A DNA stretch of 64,000 bases from Alphaproteobacteria bacterium (GTDB lineage Bacteria > Pseudomonadota > Alphaproteobacteria > Reyranellales > Reyranellaceae), in the NCBI GenBank assembly GCA_016869975.1, contig VGCZ01000020.1:1-64000 (forward strand), written 5' to 3'. Positions 34,481 to 43,439 of the stretch are shown here, piece by piece. How positions within the stretch are numbered: the first letter of the stretch is position 1; each line of letters opens with the position of its first letter. A model generated the notes under the pieces. It saw nothing but the letters and a program-made list of their open reading frames with translations, searched no databases and was not told where the DNA came from. Made by a program: the position numbers and the translations under genes.

Positions 34481-36268
34481 ATGGCGGGCGGCATTTCACC
34501 TGAAAGCTACAAGGAGGCGTTGGTTTTCCTCGCCACGGCCGGCGTGGTCGTGCCGGTGTTCCATCGCCTGCGCATCAGCCCGGTGATCGGCTTCCTCGCC
34601 GCCGGCGTCGCCATCGGGCCTTACGGCCTGTATCGCCTGTTTCCGCCCGACTCGTGGATCGGCGTCATCACCCTGTCGGAGGCCGACAGGGTGGCACCGC
34701 TGGCCGAACTTGGCGTCGTCTTCCTGCTGTTCATGATCGGGCTGGAACTGTCCTGGGAGCGCCTCAAGCTGATGCGCGAGCGCGTCTTCGGACTCGGTGG
34801 CCTGCAATTGTTTACGGCGATGGCGACCATCGCCGGCATCGCCTATGCGCTGGGCGAGTCGACGGTCTCGGCGATGATCATCGGCGGCGCGCTGGCGATG
34901 TCCTCGACCGCCATCGTGATCCCGACCTTGGCGGCACGGCGCAGGCTGGCGTCGCCCACCGGTCGCGCCAGCTTCGCCGTGCTGCTGTTCCAGGATCTCA
35001 TGGTGGCGCCGCTGCTGCTGATGGTGGCCGCGCTCGACGACCGCGCCGGTGGCGGATTGTGGACCGTGCTCTTCGCGCTGGGCCGCGCCGCGTTGGTCCT
35101 GCTGGTCCTAGTCGTGGGCGGTCGCCTGCTGCTGCGGCCGATGATGCGCTACGTCGCGGGCACGCGCAGCCCCGAGCTGTTCATGGCGGCCTGCCTGCTG
35201 GTGGTCGTCGGCACCGGCCTGCTGGCGGCGCTGGCCGGCCTGTCGATGGCGCTGGGCGCCTTCGTTGCTGGGCTTCTGCTAGCCGAGACCGAGTTCCGGC
35301 GCGAGATCGAGGTGATGATCGATCCGTTCAAGGGGCTGCTGCTGGGCCTGTTCTTCGTCACCATGGGCGCCGGCCTGAATGTGCCGTTGATCCTGGAGCG
35401 GCCGCTGATCGTGGGTGCGATCGCGCTGGGCCTGATCGCGCTGAAGGTCGCGCTGCTCTATCCGATCGGCCGCGCTCTCGGTCTGCCCGGCCGTGTCGCG
35501 CGCGACGTATCGTTGCTGTTGGGGCCGGCCGGCGAGTTCAGCTTCGTCCTGCTGCTGGCCGCGGTGGCCGCTGCGCTCGTGCCCGGCCCGGTGGCGCAGA
35601 TCGTGATCGCGGGTGCGACGATCAGCATGGTGTTTTTGCCGGCCATCGCCGGGATCTTGCTGTCGCGCCGTGTCGGCGCGCGTGCGCCGACGCCGGGCAC
35701 GATCGAGCCGCCGCCCGAGGATACGCAGGCCCGCGTGATCGTCGTCGGCTATGGCCGCGTCGGCGCGCTGATCGGCGACATGCTGACGCGCCACGAAATC
35801 CCGTACCTCGCCATCGACACCGACACCGAGGTCACGGCCAGGGCACGCGGCGAAAACAAGCCGATCTACTACGGCGACGCCTCGCGCATCGAGTTCCTGC
35901 GTCGCTGCGGCCTGGCCCATGCCCGCGCCCTGGTCGTGACCACCGACGATTCGGAGGCCGCGGAGCACATCGTGAGCGCGGTGCGCAAGGAGCGCCCCGA
36001 TCTGACTATCGTGGCGCGCGCGCGCGACGCGCGTCACGCGGCGAGACTCTACGCGCTGGGCGTGACCGACGCGGTGCCGGAGACCGTCGAGGCCAGCCTG
36101 CAGCTCTCGGAAGCCGTGCTGGTCGATATCGGCGTGCCGATGGGCCTCGTCATCGCCTCGATCCACGAGCGCCGCGACGAGTATCGCCAGGAACTCAGCA
36201 GGACCGGCGCGCCGCCGCCGCAGCGCCGCGCGGGCGGGCGATTCCATCGGCGGCGTGATGCGGAATGA
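34481..36268 (+). CDS. Monovalent cation:proton antiporter-2 (KefB/KefC type) with TrkA-N domain
   Basis: This 595-residue CPA2 transporter exchanges potassium or sodium for protons. The membrane part of about 12-13 segments starts ALVFLATAGVVVPVFHRLRI. The ion-binding region includes AMSSTAIVIPTLAARR, GRASFAVLLFQDLMVAPLLL and LLGPAGEFSFVL. A C-terminal RCK/TrkA-N domain follows at about residues 415-540 (RVIVVGYGRVGALIGDML), where nucleotide controls transport. The accessory KefF/KefG flavoprotein is absent, but a nitroreductase sits divergently next door. I chose the ATG at 34481; the longer frame upstream is antisense to the nitroreductase. Confidence 0.92.
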   Translation: MAGGISPESYKEALVFLATAGVVVPVFHRLRISPVIGFLAAGVAIGPYGLYRLFPPDSWIGVITLSEADRVAPLAELGVVFLLFMIGLELSWERLKLMRERVFGLGGLQLFTAMATIAGIAYALGESTVSAMIIGGALAMSSTAIVIPTLAARRRLASPTGRASFAVLLFQDLMVAPLLLMVAALDDRAGGGLWTVLFALGRAALVLLVLVVGGRLLLRPMMRYVAGTRSPELFMAACLLVVVGTGLLAALAGLSMALGAFVAGLLLAETEFRREIEVMIDPFKGLLLGLFFVTMGAGLNVPLILERPLIVGAIALGLIALKVALLYPIGRALGLPGRVARDVSLLLGPAGEFSFVLLLAAVAAALVPGPVAQIVIAGATISMVFLPAIAGILLSRRVGARAPTPGTIEPPPEDTQARVIVVGYGRVGALIGDMLTRHEIPYLAIDTDTEVTARARGENKPIYYGDASRIEFLRRCGLAHARALVVTTDDSEAAEHIVSAVRKERPDLTIVARARDARHAARLYALGVTDAVPETVEASLQLSEAVLVDIGVPMGLVIASIHERRDEYRQELSRTGAPPPQRRAGGRFHRRRDAE

Positions 36269-36270
36269 CA

Positions 36271-36290
36271 CACGTCGTTACGACGACGTG
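36271..36290 (+). terminator. Hairpin after the antiporter gene
   Basis: CACGTCGT, a TACG loop and ACGACGTG form a perfect 8-bp stem two bases after the stop. No T-tract follows, so this is a tentative terminator or RNA-stabilising stem. Confidence 0.45.
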
Positions 36291-36362
36291 AACATCCGCG
36301 CCATCATCTCGCCGCATCCGCCTCGGAAGCTTCGTGCATCTTGAGTAGTGACAGGTGAGACG

Positions 36363-36713
36363 ATGCGACCCGCGCCCAACGATCATCCATCGCCGACCAG
36401 CCGCGTCCGTCACGTCGATATTAGAGATGCCGAGCAGGCGTTGTGGGAATTGCTCGACCCGCGTCGGTCGGGCGATCGGCGCTTCCGCCGCCGCGTCGCC
36501 ATCGGCCCTTATGTCGTCGACTTCGCCTGCGTGGAGGCGCGTCTCGTCGTGGAGATCGATCGCGGGCTGCCGGCTGGCGAGCGCGACTACAAGAGCGTGC
36601 GCACGCGCTTCCTCGAGCGCCAGGGATTCAGCGTGCTGCGCTTCTGGGCCAACGACGTCGTCGCCCGCGCCCCCGCCGTGCGCGACACGATCCACGCGCG
36701 GCTGCTGCAGTAG
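36363..36713 (+). CDS. DUF559 domain protein (Vsr-like endonuclease fold)
   Basis: This 116-residue single-domain protein of the restriction-endonuclease-like fold is related to very-short-patch repair nucleases. The family pattern is clear: AEQALWELLDPRRSGDRRFR, RRVAIGPYVVDFACVEARLV, and RFLERQGFSVLRFWANDVV. The usual catalytic stretch VVELDGGQH reads VVEIDRGLP here, so Asp remains but the GQH is lost, which may weaken activity. GGTGAG precedes the ATG; a GTG at 36348 is an alternative. It lies alone between the antiporter and parE. Confidence 0.85.
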   Translation: MRPAPNDHPSPTSRVRHVDIRDAEQALWELLDPRRSGDRRFRRRVAIGPYVVDFACVEARLVVEIDRGLPAGERDYKSVRTRFLERQGFSVLRFWANDVVARAPAVRDTIHARLLQ

Positions 36714-36727
36714 CCCCTGCTAACAAC

Positions 36728-36758
36728 GTCATTCCGAGTGCAGCGAGGAATCTCCTCG
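36728..36758. repeat. Single arm of the GTCATTCCGAGTGCAGCGAGG repeat
   Basis: One arm of the same family as 16411 and 61975 lies 14 bp after the stop of the DUF559 gene. The inverted partner arm is not clear. Confidence 0.6.
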
Positions 36759-36796
36759 AAACGGGACGCCACGCCTATCGGGACGACGGGTAGAGC

Positions 36797-38827
36797 CTAA
36801 ACGTCCAGATCGCGCGCGAACTGCGCGTTCTGCTGAATAAAGGCGAAGCGCTTCTCCGGCTTGCGGCCCATCAGATCCTCGACCAGCGAGGAGGTGCGCA
36901 TCGCCTCGCGGCGCTCTTCCTCGCTAGCGGCGTGCGGCACGTCGACGCGCAACAGCGTGCGGCGCGTCGGATCCATGGTGGTCTCGCGCAGCTGTGACGC
37001 CGGCATCTCGCCCAGGCCCTTGAAGCGGCTGATCTCCACCTTGCCGTTGCCCGAGAACACCGTGGCCAGCAGCTCGTCTCGATGGGCGTCGTCGCGCGCA
37101 TACTCGATGCGCCCGCCGCGCGACAGGCGATAGAGCGGCGGCTGCGAGAGGAACAGGTGCCCCTTCTCGATCAGCTTCGGCATCTCGCGATAGAAGAACG
37201 TCATCAGGAGCGAGGCGATGTGCGCGCCGTCGACATCGGCGTCGGTCATGATGATCACGCGCTCGTAGCGCAGGCGCTCGTCGTCGTAGCCGGCGCCAGT
37301 GCCGCAGCCCAGCGCCTGGATCAGGTCGTTGATCTCCTGGTTCTCGCGCAGCTGCGCGGAGGAAGCGCTGGCGACATTCAGGATCTTGCCGCGCAGCGGC
37401 AGGATCGCCTGCGTCTCGCGATCGCGTGCCGATTTCGCCGAACCGCCGGCCGAGTCGCCCTCGACCAGGAAGATCTCGGTGTCCTCGCGCCGCGACGACG
37501 AGCAATCCGCCAGCTTGCCGGGCAGGCGCAGCTTGCGCGTCGCGGTCTTGCGCTGCTGCTCGCGATCCTGCTTGCGCCGCAGCCGCTCCTCGGCGCGCGC
37601 GATCACGGCCTCGAGCAGCACGTTGGCGGCTTCCTTGTCGCCGGTGAGGAAGTGATCGAAATTGTCGCCGACCAAACCCTCGACCAGGCGTTGCGCCTCG
37701 ACCGTGACCAGCTTCTCCTTGGTCTGGCCCTGGAATTGCGGCTCGGGGATGAAGATCGAGACCAAGCCGGCGGCGCCGTCCATCACGTCGTCGACGGTGA
37801 TCTGAGGGGCCTTGCGGTTGTTGACCAGCTCGCCATAGCGGCGCAAGCCACGGGCGAGCGCGTTGCGGAAACCTGCCTCGTGCGTGCCGCCCTCGGGCGT
37901 CGGCACGGTGTTGCAGTAGGAACGGATGAAACCGTCCTCGTCCTGCGGCCACCACACCGCCCACTCGACCTTGGCCTGCACGCCGTTCATCTCGGTCTGC
38001 GCCAGGCCGGCGAAGGGCGCGGGGATGATGGTCGGCCGCTGGCCGATCTCCGATTCGAGGTAGTCGCGCAGGCCGCCGGCGAAGTGGAAGGAGTCATCCG
38101 CCGGCACGCTGCCGTCCTTGGGCAGCAGCGAAGCATCGCAGCGCCAGCGGATCTCGACGCCGCGGAACAGATACGATTTCGAGCGCGCCATCCTGTAGAG
38201 GCGCTCCGGCACAAATTTGTGACCGCCGAAGATCTGCGGATCGGGATGGAAGGTCACGGTCGTGCCGCGCCTGTTGGGCGCGGCGCCGACATTCATCAGC
38301 TTGGTGACCGGCTTGCCGCGCGAGTAGCTCTGCTCCCAGGATTGCCGGTCGCGCGCGACCTCGACATGCAGCTCGTCGGAAAGGGCGTTAACCACCGAGA
38401 CGCCGACACCATGCAGGCCGCCCGACGTGGCGTAGGACTTGCCGTTGAACTTGCCACCCGAATGCAGCGTGGTGAGGATCACCTCCAGCGCCGACTGCTT
38501 GGGATACTTCGGGTGCGGATCGACCGGAATGCCGCGGCCATTGTCTCGGATCGTCACCTTGTTGCCGGCGAGCAGCTCGACGGTGATGGTATCGGCGTGG
38601 CCGGCCACGGCCTCGTCCATGGCGTTGTCGAGCACCTCGGCCACGAGGTGGTGCATGGCGCGCTCGTCGGTGCCGCCGACATACATGCCGGGCCGCTTGC
38701 GCACGGGTTCGAGGCCTTCGAGGACCTCGATGTCCTTGGCGGAATACTCCGAGCCGTTGCCCTTGCCGTTGCGCGGGCCGGCCCCGTCGAACAGGTCGCC
38801 GTTCTTGGCCATTGTCTTTGTGTCCAT
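36797..38827 (-). CDS. parE: DNA topoisomerase IV subunit B
   Basis: ParE is the ATPase subunit that, with ParC, unlinks daughter chromosomes. The 676-residue protein has the GHKL ATPase domain (VLDNAMDEAVAGHAD, RDNGRGIPVDPHPKYPKQSA, SGGLHGVGVSVVNALS), the transducer domain, and the TOPRIM domain (IFLVEGDSAGGSAKSARDRE; MTDADVDGAHI). KLADCSS and TEIFLVEGD are typical of ParE rather than GyrB, and length supports this. I chose the ATG at 38827; the ATG at 38812 (MAKNGDLFDG) is equally possible. parC is not in the window. Confidence 0.93.
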   Translation of the reverse strand: MDTKTMAKNGDLFDGAGPRNGKGNGSEYSAKDIEVLEGLEPVRKRPGMYVGGTDERAMHHLVAEVLDNAMDEAVAGHADTITVELLAGNKVTIRDNGRGIPVDPHPKYPKQSALEVILTTLHSGGKFNGKSYATSGGLHGVGVSVVNALSDELHVEVARDRQSWEQSYSRGKPVTKLMNVGAAPNRRGTTVTFHPDPQIFGGHKFVPERLYRMARSKSYLFRGVEIRWRCDASLLPKDGSVPADDSFHFAGGLRDYLESEIGQRPTIIPAPFAGLAQTEMNGVQAKVEWAVWWPQDEDGFIRSYCNTVPTPEGGTHEAGFRNALARGLRRYGELVNNRKAPQITVDDVMDGAAGLVSIFIPEPQFQGQTKEKLVTVEAQRLVEGLVGDNFDHFLTGDKEAANVLLEAVIARAEERLRRKQDREQQRKTATRKLRLPGKLADCSSSRREDTEIFLVEGDSAGGSAKSARDRETQAILPLRGKILNVASASSAQLRENQEINDLIQALGCGTGAGYDDERLRYERVIIMTDADVDGAHIASLLMTFFYREMPKLIEKGHLFLSQPPLYRLSRGGRIEYARDDAHRDELLATVFSGNGKVEISRFKGLGEMPASQLRETTMDPTRRTLLRVDVPHAASEEERREAMRTSSLVEDLMGRKPEKRFAFIQQNAQFARDLDV

Positions 38828-38923
38828 TCTCGGGCGGGCCGGTAAGGGGTTCCGGTTTGGCCGCCATGCCATCCGTATGGTACGAAACGCGCGCGAGGGC
38901 AACCGTCGGGCAAGGACTACGGA

Positions 38924-39325
38924 ATGACCGAAACCGCGACTCCCGGACGCGTTGTGGATTTCACCCGCGAACCCATCCTGCGCATGGTGCCGCAACCCGC
39001 CGACATGAACGGCAACGGCGATATCTTCGGCGGCTGGGTGCTGGCGCAGATGGATATCGCCGGCGGCACGGTGGCCTCGCGCGCCGCGCTGGGGCGGGTG
39101 GCCACGGTGGCGATCACCGCCATGACCTTTGTGCAGCCGATCAAGGTGGGTGACCTGGTGAGCATCTACGGCGAGGTCCGCAAGGTCGGCAACACCTCGG
39201 TGACGGTGTGGCTGGAGACCGTGGTCGAGCGCCGGCTGGATCCGACGCCGATCCGCGTCACCGAGGGCACTTTCGTCTTTGTCGCCATCGACCAGAACGG
39301 CAAGCCCCGGTCGGTGCCGAAATGA
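38924..39325 (+). CDS. Acyl-CoA thioesterase, YciA family
   Basis: This hotdog-fold thioesterase of 133 residues releases CoA from short and medium acyl-CoAs. The active-site segment MNGNGDIFGGWVLAQMDIAG at residues about 28-47 has the conserved Asn and Asp. FVQPIKVGDLVSIYGEVRKV is the next strand pair. Divergent from parE with 96 bp between starts. Its stop overlaps the ATG of the DUF1007 gene, which puts it first in a run with two metal-transport genes, although their functions have no obvious link. Confidence 0.9.
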   Translation: MTETATPGRVVDFTREPILRMVPQPADMNGNGDIFGGWVLAQMDIAGGTVASRAALGRVATVAITAMTFVQPIKVGDLVSIYGEVRKVGNTSVTVWLETVVERRLDPTPIRVTEGTFVFVAIDQNGKPRSVPK

Positions 39326-40020
39326 AGCGTCTCGCCTACGTACTGGCCGCCCTGCTGGCGTCGGTGGCGCCAGCGCTGGCGCATCCGCACATCTTGATCA
39401 GCTCGGTGATCCGCTTCATCGAGAAGGACGGCCAGTTCACCCATGTCGAGATCGAGTGGCGATTCGATCCCATGGCGAGTTCGATGGAGATCGTCGCCGC
39501 AGACGCCGACCGCGACGGCAAGCTCTCGCCCAAGGAGGTCAAGGCGCTGGCCGACATCGCGCTGCCGGAGCTGAAGAGCTTCGGCTACCTCGCCTGGTTC
39601 TCGACCGGCGCGAAGGAGTTCCGGCCGCCCCGGGCGCCGACCTTCAATGCGCGCATCGCGGATCCGGCGCTGTTCGTGCCCGAGGACTGGGCGCCCACGC
39701 CCGATCCGCCCGGCGGACCGATGGCCAAGCCCGCCGCGCCGCCCAAACCGGACGTCAAGGCCGAGCCCAAGGCGCGGCGCTTCCGCAACCTGGTCTATAT
39801 CTTCCGCTATCCCCTGGCCGCGCCGACCAAGACGCTCGCCGTGACGGCGCTCGACCCCGAGGATTTCATCCGCATCGAGGCCGACCCCAAGACGCCGCAC
39901 GAGATTCTGGGCAAGGCCGAAGGCGCGAAATGCACGCTCGACAAGCACCCCACCTTGAAGAGCGAGTACTGGCCGGGCAATCCGGTCTTCGCCGATCGCG
40001 TTACCTGCACGTTGCCTTGA
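39322..40020 (+). CDS. DUF1007 family periplasmic protein
   Basis: This 232-residue protein has a signal peptide (RLAYVLAALLASVAPALA, then HPHILI at the mature N-terminus with two His that could bind metal). The domain is recognised by HPHI, the VEIEWRFDPMASSMEI strand and the FRYPLAAPTKTLAV segment. DADRDGKLSPKEVKAL is an EF-hand-like calcium site. DUF1007 proteins are usually encoded beside NicO-type nickel/cobalt transporters and are thought to work with them in the periplasm, and such a gene follows here after nine bases. Confidence 0.85.
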   Translation: MKRLAYVLAALLASVAPALAHPHILISSVIRFIEKDGQFTHVEIEWRFDPMASSMEIVAADADRDGKLSPKEVKALADIALPELKSFGYLAWFSTGAKEFRPPRAPTFNARIADPALFVPEDWAPTPDPPGGPMAKPAAPPKPDVKAEPKARRFRNLVYIFRYPLAAPTKTLAVTALDPEDFIRIEADPKTPHEILGKAEGAKCTLDKHPTLKSEYWPGNPVFADRVTCTLP

Positions 40021-40029
40021 GGTGAGTTG

Positions 40030-40989
40030 GTGTCGTTGAGCATTCTTGAGAGACGTTTGTCGTCGCGAACCGCTTGGCTGACCATCGGCGGCCTGCTGCT
40101 GCTCGCCGCCCTGGGCCTGGTGCTGTTCGCCGATATCGCCGGTGGCCTGGGCCGGGTCGCGGCCGATGTGCAGTTTCGACTGAACCGCGAGGTCACGATG
40201 CGCCTGCGCGATCTCGGTGACGGCGCCGGCATCGGCACGCTATGGGCGCTGCTGGTCGTAGGCTTCAGCTACGGCGTTGCGCACACGCTGGGGCCGGGCC
40301 ACGGCAAGGCCGTGGTGGTGGCGTATTTCCTCGACGGCAAGAGGCGCGCCTGGGTCGACGGCATCCTCGCCGGAACCTGGGTGTCGATCACCCACACCGC
40401 GTCGGCGCTGGTGCTGGCCGGCGTACTGGCGTTGATCGGGTTGCTCAGCCCGCTGGCGGCGCAGGGCAGGATGAAGCTGGTCGAGCTGGTGTCCTACGGC
40501 CTGATCTTCGCCATCGGTCTGTGGCGCCTGCATGCCGGGCTCACCGGCCGGCTGCACGATCATGATCACGGCGATGGCCACGGACACGACCATCACGGTC
40601 ACGGGCATCATCATCACCATCACCACGACCACCACCACCACCACGAGGCGGTCCCGCGCTGGCGCCGCTTCCTGCGACTCGATTCCGGCCTCGGCCTGTT
40701 AACCGCCGCCGGCGTGGCGCCGTGCGCCGGTGCCGTCGTGATGGTGCTGATCAGCGCCGCGCTGGGTGTGCTGTGGGCCGGGCTGCTGGGCGTAGTGGCC
40801 ATCGCATTGGGCATGGCGCTGACCCTGGCGGTGATCGGCATCGGCTCGATGCTGGCCCATCGTTTGCTTGTCGGCGACCGCACCTCGAACGCGGTCGGGC
40901 GCATCACCACGGTGCTGGCCGCGCTGCTCGTCGTCGGCACAAGCGGATTTCTCCTGTTCGGCGCCGTCGCGCGCCTGATGGGCGACTGA
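40030..40989 (+). CDS. NicO/RcnA-type nickel/cobalt transporter
   Basis: This inner-membrane divalent metal transporter of about 319 residues and six or seven segments has the family motif HTLGPGHGKAVVVAYFLDGK near residue 80 and a second His/Thr motif at SITHTASALVLAGV. Between the two halves is a cytoplasmic loop with about 25 His in 34 residues (positions about 175-208), which should bind metal. A second half starts LDSGLGLLTAAGVAPCAGAV. I chose the GTG at 40030, preceded by GAGGTGAG. Whether it takes in or expels nickel or cobalt is not decided by the sequence. Confidence 0.9.
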   Translation: MSLSILERRLSSRTAWLTIGGLLLLAALGLVLFADIAGGLGRVAADVQFRLNREVTMRLRDLGDGAGIGTLWALLVVGFSYGVAHTLGPGHGKAVVVAYFLDGKRRAWVDGILAGTWVSITHTASALVLAGVLALIGLLSPLAAQGRMKLVELVSYGLIFAIGLWRLHAGLTGRLHDHDHGDGHGHDHHGHGHHHHHHHDHHHHHEAVPRWRRFLRLDSGLGLLTAAGVAPCAGAVVMVLISAALGVLWAGLLGVVAIALGMALTLAVIGIGSMLAHRLLVGDRTSNAVGRITTVLAALLVVGTSGFLLFGAVARLMGD

Positions 40990-41042
40990 CGCATGGATTG
41001 AATCGTTGAGCGCGAGGGCGTGACGGTCTAATTCCGCCCGTC

Positions 41043-41945
41043 ATGTCCTCTGCGGCTCCTCCCGCGCGCGAACGGCGCATTCTGCTCGGCATCCTCTTCA
41101 TCTGCCTCTCGGGCGCGATCTTCCCGGTCATGAACGGCCTGGTGAAGCTGCTGGGCGCCAGTTACGAATCGACCCAGATCGTCTGGGCGCGCACCCTGGG
41201 CCATCTGATCTTCATGGTGGCGCTGTTCGCGCCGACAAGCGGGCTGACGGGCCTTCTGCGCACGACGAAGCTGCCCTGGCAGATCGGCCGCGGTGCCTTG
41301 CTGCTGCTATCCACCCTGTGCTTCTTCTCCGCCGTGCAGTTCGTGCCACTGGCCAAAGCGGCGTCGATCAGCTTCACCTCGCCGCTGATCGTCACCATCC
41401 TCGCCGTGCCGCTGCTGGGCGAACGCATCGGCCTGCATCGACTGCTCGCCGTGCTGGTGGGACTAGTCGGCGTGCTGATCGTGATCCGGCCTGGCAGCGA
41501 GGTCTTCCAGTGGGCGTCGCTGCTGATCCTGTGCAGCTCGGCCTGCTACGGCCTCTATCAGATCCTCACGCGACAGGTGGCGGGGCACGACTCGCCGGAG
41601 ACTTCCGTGGTCTACAGCGCGCTGGTCGGCACGATCATGACGAGCCTGGCCGTGCCGTTCTTCTGGACCACGCCAGCCTCGCTCCAGGACATCGCGATCC
41701 TCGCCAGCCTCGGCATCTTCGGCGGGCTGGGCCACTACTGCGTGGCGCGGGCCATGACCTACGGGCCGGCCAACGTGCTCTCGCCGTTCCAGTACTTTCA
41801 GCTGATCGGCTCTGTGATCGTCGGGTATTTGATGTTCTCGGAGATGCCCGATTTCTTCACCTGGCTGGGTTCGGCGGTCATCATCGCCAGCGGCCTGTTC
41901 ATCGGCTGGCTCGAATCGCGCCGGCGCCCCGCCGCCGCGATCTAG
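41043..41945 (+). CDS. EamA/DMT family transporter
   Basis: This 300-residue inner-membrane carrier has ten hydrophobic segments in two EamA repeats. The first repeat contains ARTLGHLIFMVALFAPTSGL and SAVQFVPLAKAASISFTSPL; the second starts VFQWASLLILCSSACYGLYQ and includes the ending LSPFQYFQLIGSVIVGYLMF. Such carriers mostly export amino acids, purines or other metabolites. The gene overlaps the convergent amidase gene by four bases. Two other EamA carriers occur in the window (54852, 58740). Confidence 0.88.
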   Translation: MSSAAPPARERRILLGILFICLSGAIFPVMNGLVKLLGASYESTQIVWARTLGHLIFMVALFAPTSGLTGLLRTTKLPWQIGRGALLLLSTLCFFSAVQFVPLAKAASISFTSPLIVTILAVPLLGERIGLHRLLAVLVGLVGVLIVIRPGSEVFQWASLLILCSSACYGLYQILTRQVAGHDSPETSVVYSALVGTIMTSLAVPFFWTTPASLQDIAILASLGIFGGLGHYCVARAMTYGPANVLSPFQYFQLIGSVIVGYLMFSEMPDFFTWLGSAVIIASGLFIGWLESRRRPAAAI

Positions 41946-43354
41946 AGCCCGAGCGCCGACAGATCCGGCTTCGCCTTGTGGAAGTCGGTCGCGTCCTCGA
42001 ACGCCTTGCCGGCGCGCAGCACCGTCGTCTCGGCATAGGGTTTGCCGAGAATCTGCACGCCGGTGGGCAGGCCAGCCGAGAAGCCTGATGGCATCGACAG
42101 GCCGCACAAGCCAAGATAGTTGCCGGGCCGCGTAAGGAAGCCGGGGATCGGCCCCATCTCGTCGTGGGTGGTGATGTCGAGCGCCGGCACTGCCACCGCC
42201 GGCAGCAGCAGCGCGTCATACGGCGCGAACCAGTGCGTGAACTCGGCGCGGCGCCTGGCCAGCCGGCGCAGCTCCTCGGCGTACTGGCCGGTCGGGTAGC
42301 CTTTCGCGGTCCGTACGCGCTCGCGCACATGCGGGCCGATCGCCGTGGACTCGTCCTCGATATAGGCGCGGTGCAGCGAGTAGGCCTCGGCGCTGACGAT
42401 CGAGCCAGCGGCCATCGCCAGGTCGAAGAAGCCATCGGGCAGGCGCACCGGCTCGATGCGCGCGCCCAGCGACTCCAACGTGCGCGCGCTCCTCTGCCAG
42501 TTGGCGACGACATCGGCGTGCATGAAGTTGGGCAACTGCGACGCGTCGGGCAGCGCGATGCGCATGCCCTTGATGCCCGCCATTGAGTTGCCGGCGGCGA
42601 CGAAATCGTCGAGCGGCTGGCCGAGCGTCGTCGGATCGCGCGGATCGGGGCCGACCAGCGCCTGGGTGAGCAGCGCGCAATCCTCGACCGAGCGCGCCAT
42701 CGGCCCGATCGAGTCGAGGGTCCAGCTCAGCAACATCGTGCCGTGCAGGGAGATACGGCCGAAGGTGACCTTCAGCCCGACCAGTCCGTTGAAGGCGCAG
42801 GGGATGCGCACCGAACCGCCGGTGTCGCTGCCGATGCCCGCCGGCGCCAACCGCGCCGCCACCGCCACGCCGGTGCCGCTCGAGGAGCCACCGGGCGTGC
42901 GATGGGTCTTGAGATCCCACGGATTCCAAGGCGCGCCCATCAGCGGATTGGTGCCCCAGCCACCGAAGGCGAACTCGACCATGTGCGTCTTGCCCAGCGG
43001 CACCATGCCCGCCGTCAGCAGCCGCTCGACCGTCGCCGCGGTCTCCGTGGCGACGCGCTTCTCCAGCATCTTCGAGCCGCCGGTGCCGACGCGGCCGGCG
43101 ATGTCGCAGAGGTCCTTGATGGCGATCGGCAGGCCGTGCAGATCGGGCAGCGGCAGGCCGGCGCCGCGCGCGAGGTCGGCGGCATCGGCGAAGGCGCGCG
43201 CTTCCTTGGCATAGACCTCGACATAGCTGTGCAGCTTGCCGTCGGCCTTGGCGATACGGGCGAGGAAGGTGTCGGCGACTTCGCGGCTGGAGAAGCGCCT
43301 GGCCTTCAGACCGGCGGCCAACTCGGTGAGCGTCATCTCGGCGATGTCGGACAT
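41942..43354 (-). CDS. Amidase (amidase signature family)
   Basis: This 470-residue amide hydrolase has a complete Ser-cisSer-Lys triad: Lys80 (IAIKDL), cis-Ser157 (TPGGSSSG) and nucleophile Ser181 (DTGGSVRIP). The arrangement resembles GatA-like amidases of catabolism; gatB and gatC are absent. I chose the ATG at 43354, with GAGGGGG before it. It is divergent from the AraC-GyrI regulator with 85 bp between starts, so that regulator might control it. The substrate is unknown. Confidence 0.9.
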   Translation of the reverse strand: MSDIAEMTLTELAAGLKARRFSSREVADTFLARIAKADGKLHSYVEVYAKEARAFADAADLARGAGLPLPDLHGLPIAIKDLCDIAGRVGTGGSKMLEKRVATETAATVERLLTAGMVPLGKTHMVEFAFGGWGTNPLMGAPWNPWDLKTHRTPGGSSSGTGVAVAARLAPAGIGSDTGGSVRIPCAFNGLVGLKVTFGRISLHGTMLLSWTLDSIGPMARSVEDCALLTQALVGPDPRDPTTLGQPLDDFVAAGNSMAGIKGMRIALPDASQLPNFMHADVVANWQRSARTLESLGARIEPVRLPDGFFDLAMAAGSIVSAEAYSLHRAYIEDESTAIGPHVRERVRTAKGYPTGQYAEELRRLARRRAEFTHWFAPYDALLLPAVAVPALDITTHDEMGPIPGFLTRPGNYLGLCGLSMPSGFSAGLPTGVQILGKPYAETTVLRAGKAFEDATDFHKAKPDLSALGL

Positions 43355-43439
43355 CGGTATCCCCCTCGGCGGCATGCCGCCGCGAGACTACCGCAAGATT
43401 TGTCAATCGCCAGCGCGCTAGGCTTTTATCTGCCCAGCG

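Noticed and set aside
34481-36268. Glutathione-gated KefC with the nitroreductase as its KefF partner.
   Set aside because: The nitroreductase is FMN nitroreductase-like, not a KefF-type flavodoxin quinone reductase, so the gene proximity alone does not support it.
37082-38845. 587-codon plus-strand frame over parE.
   Set aside because: Shadow of parE; composition is typical of antisense translation and there is no recognisable motif.
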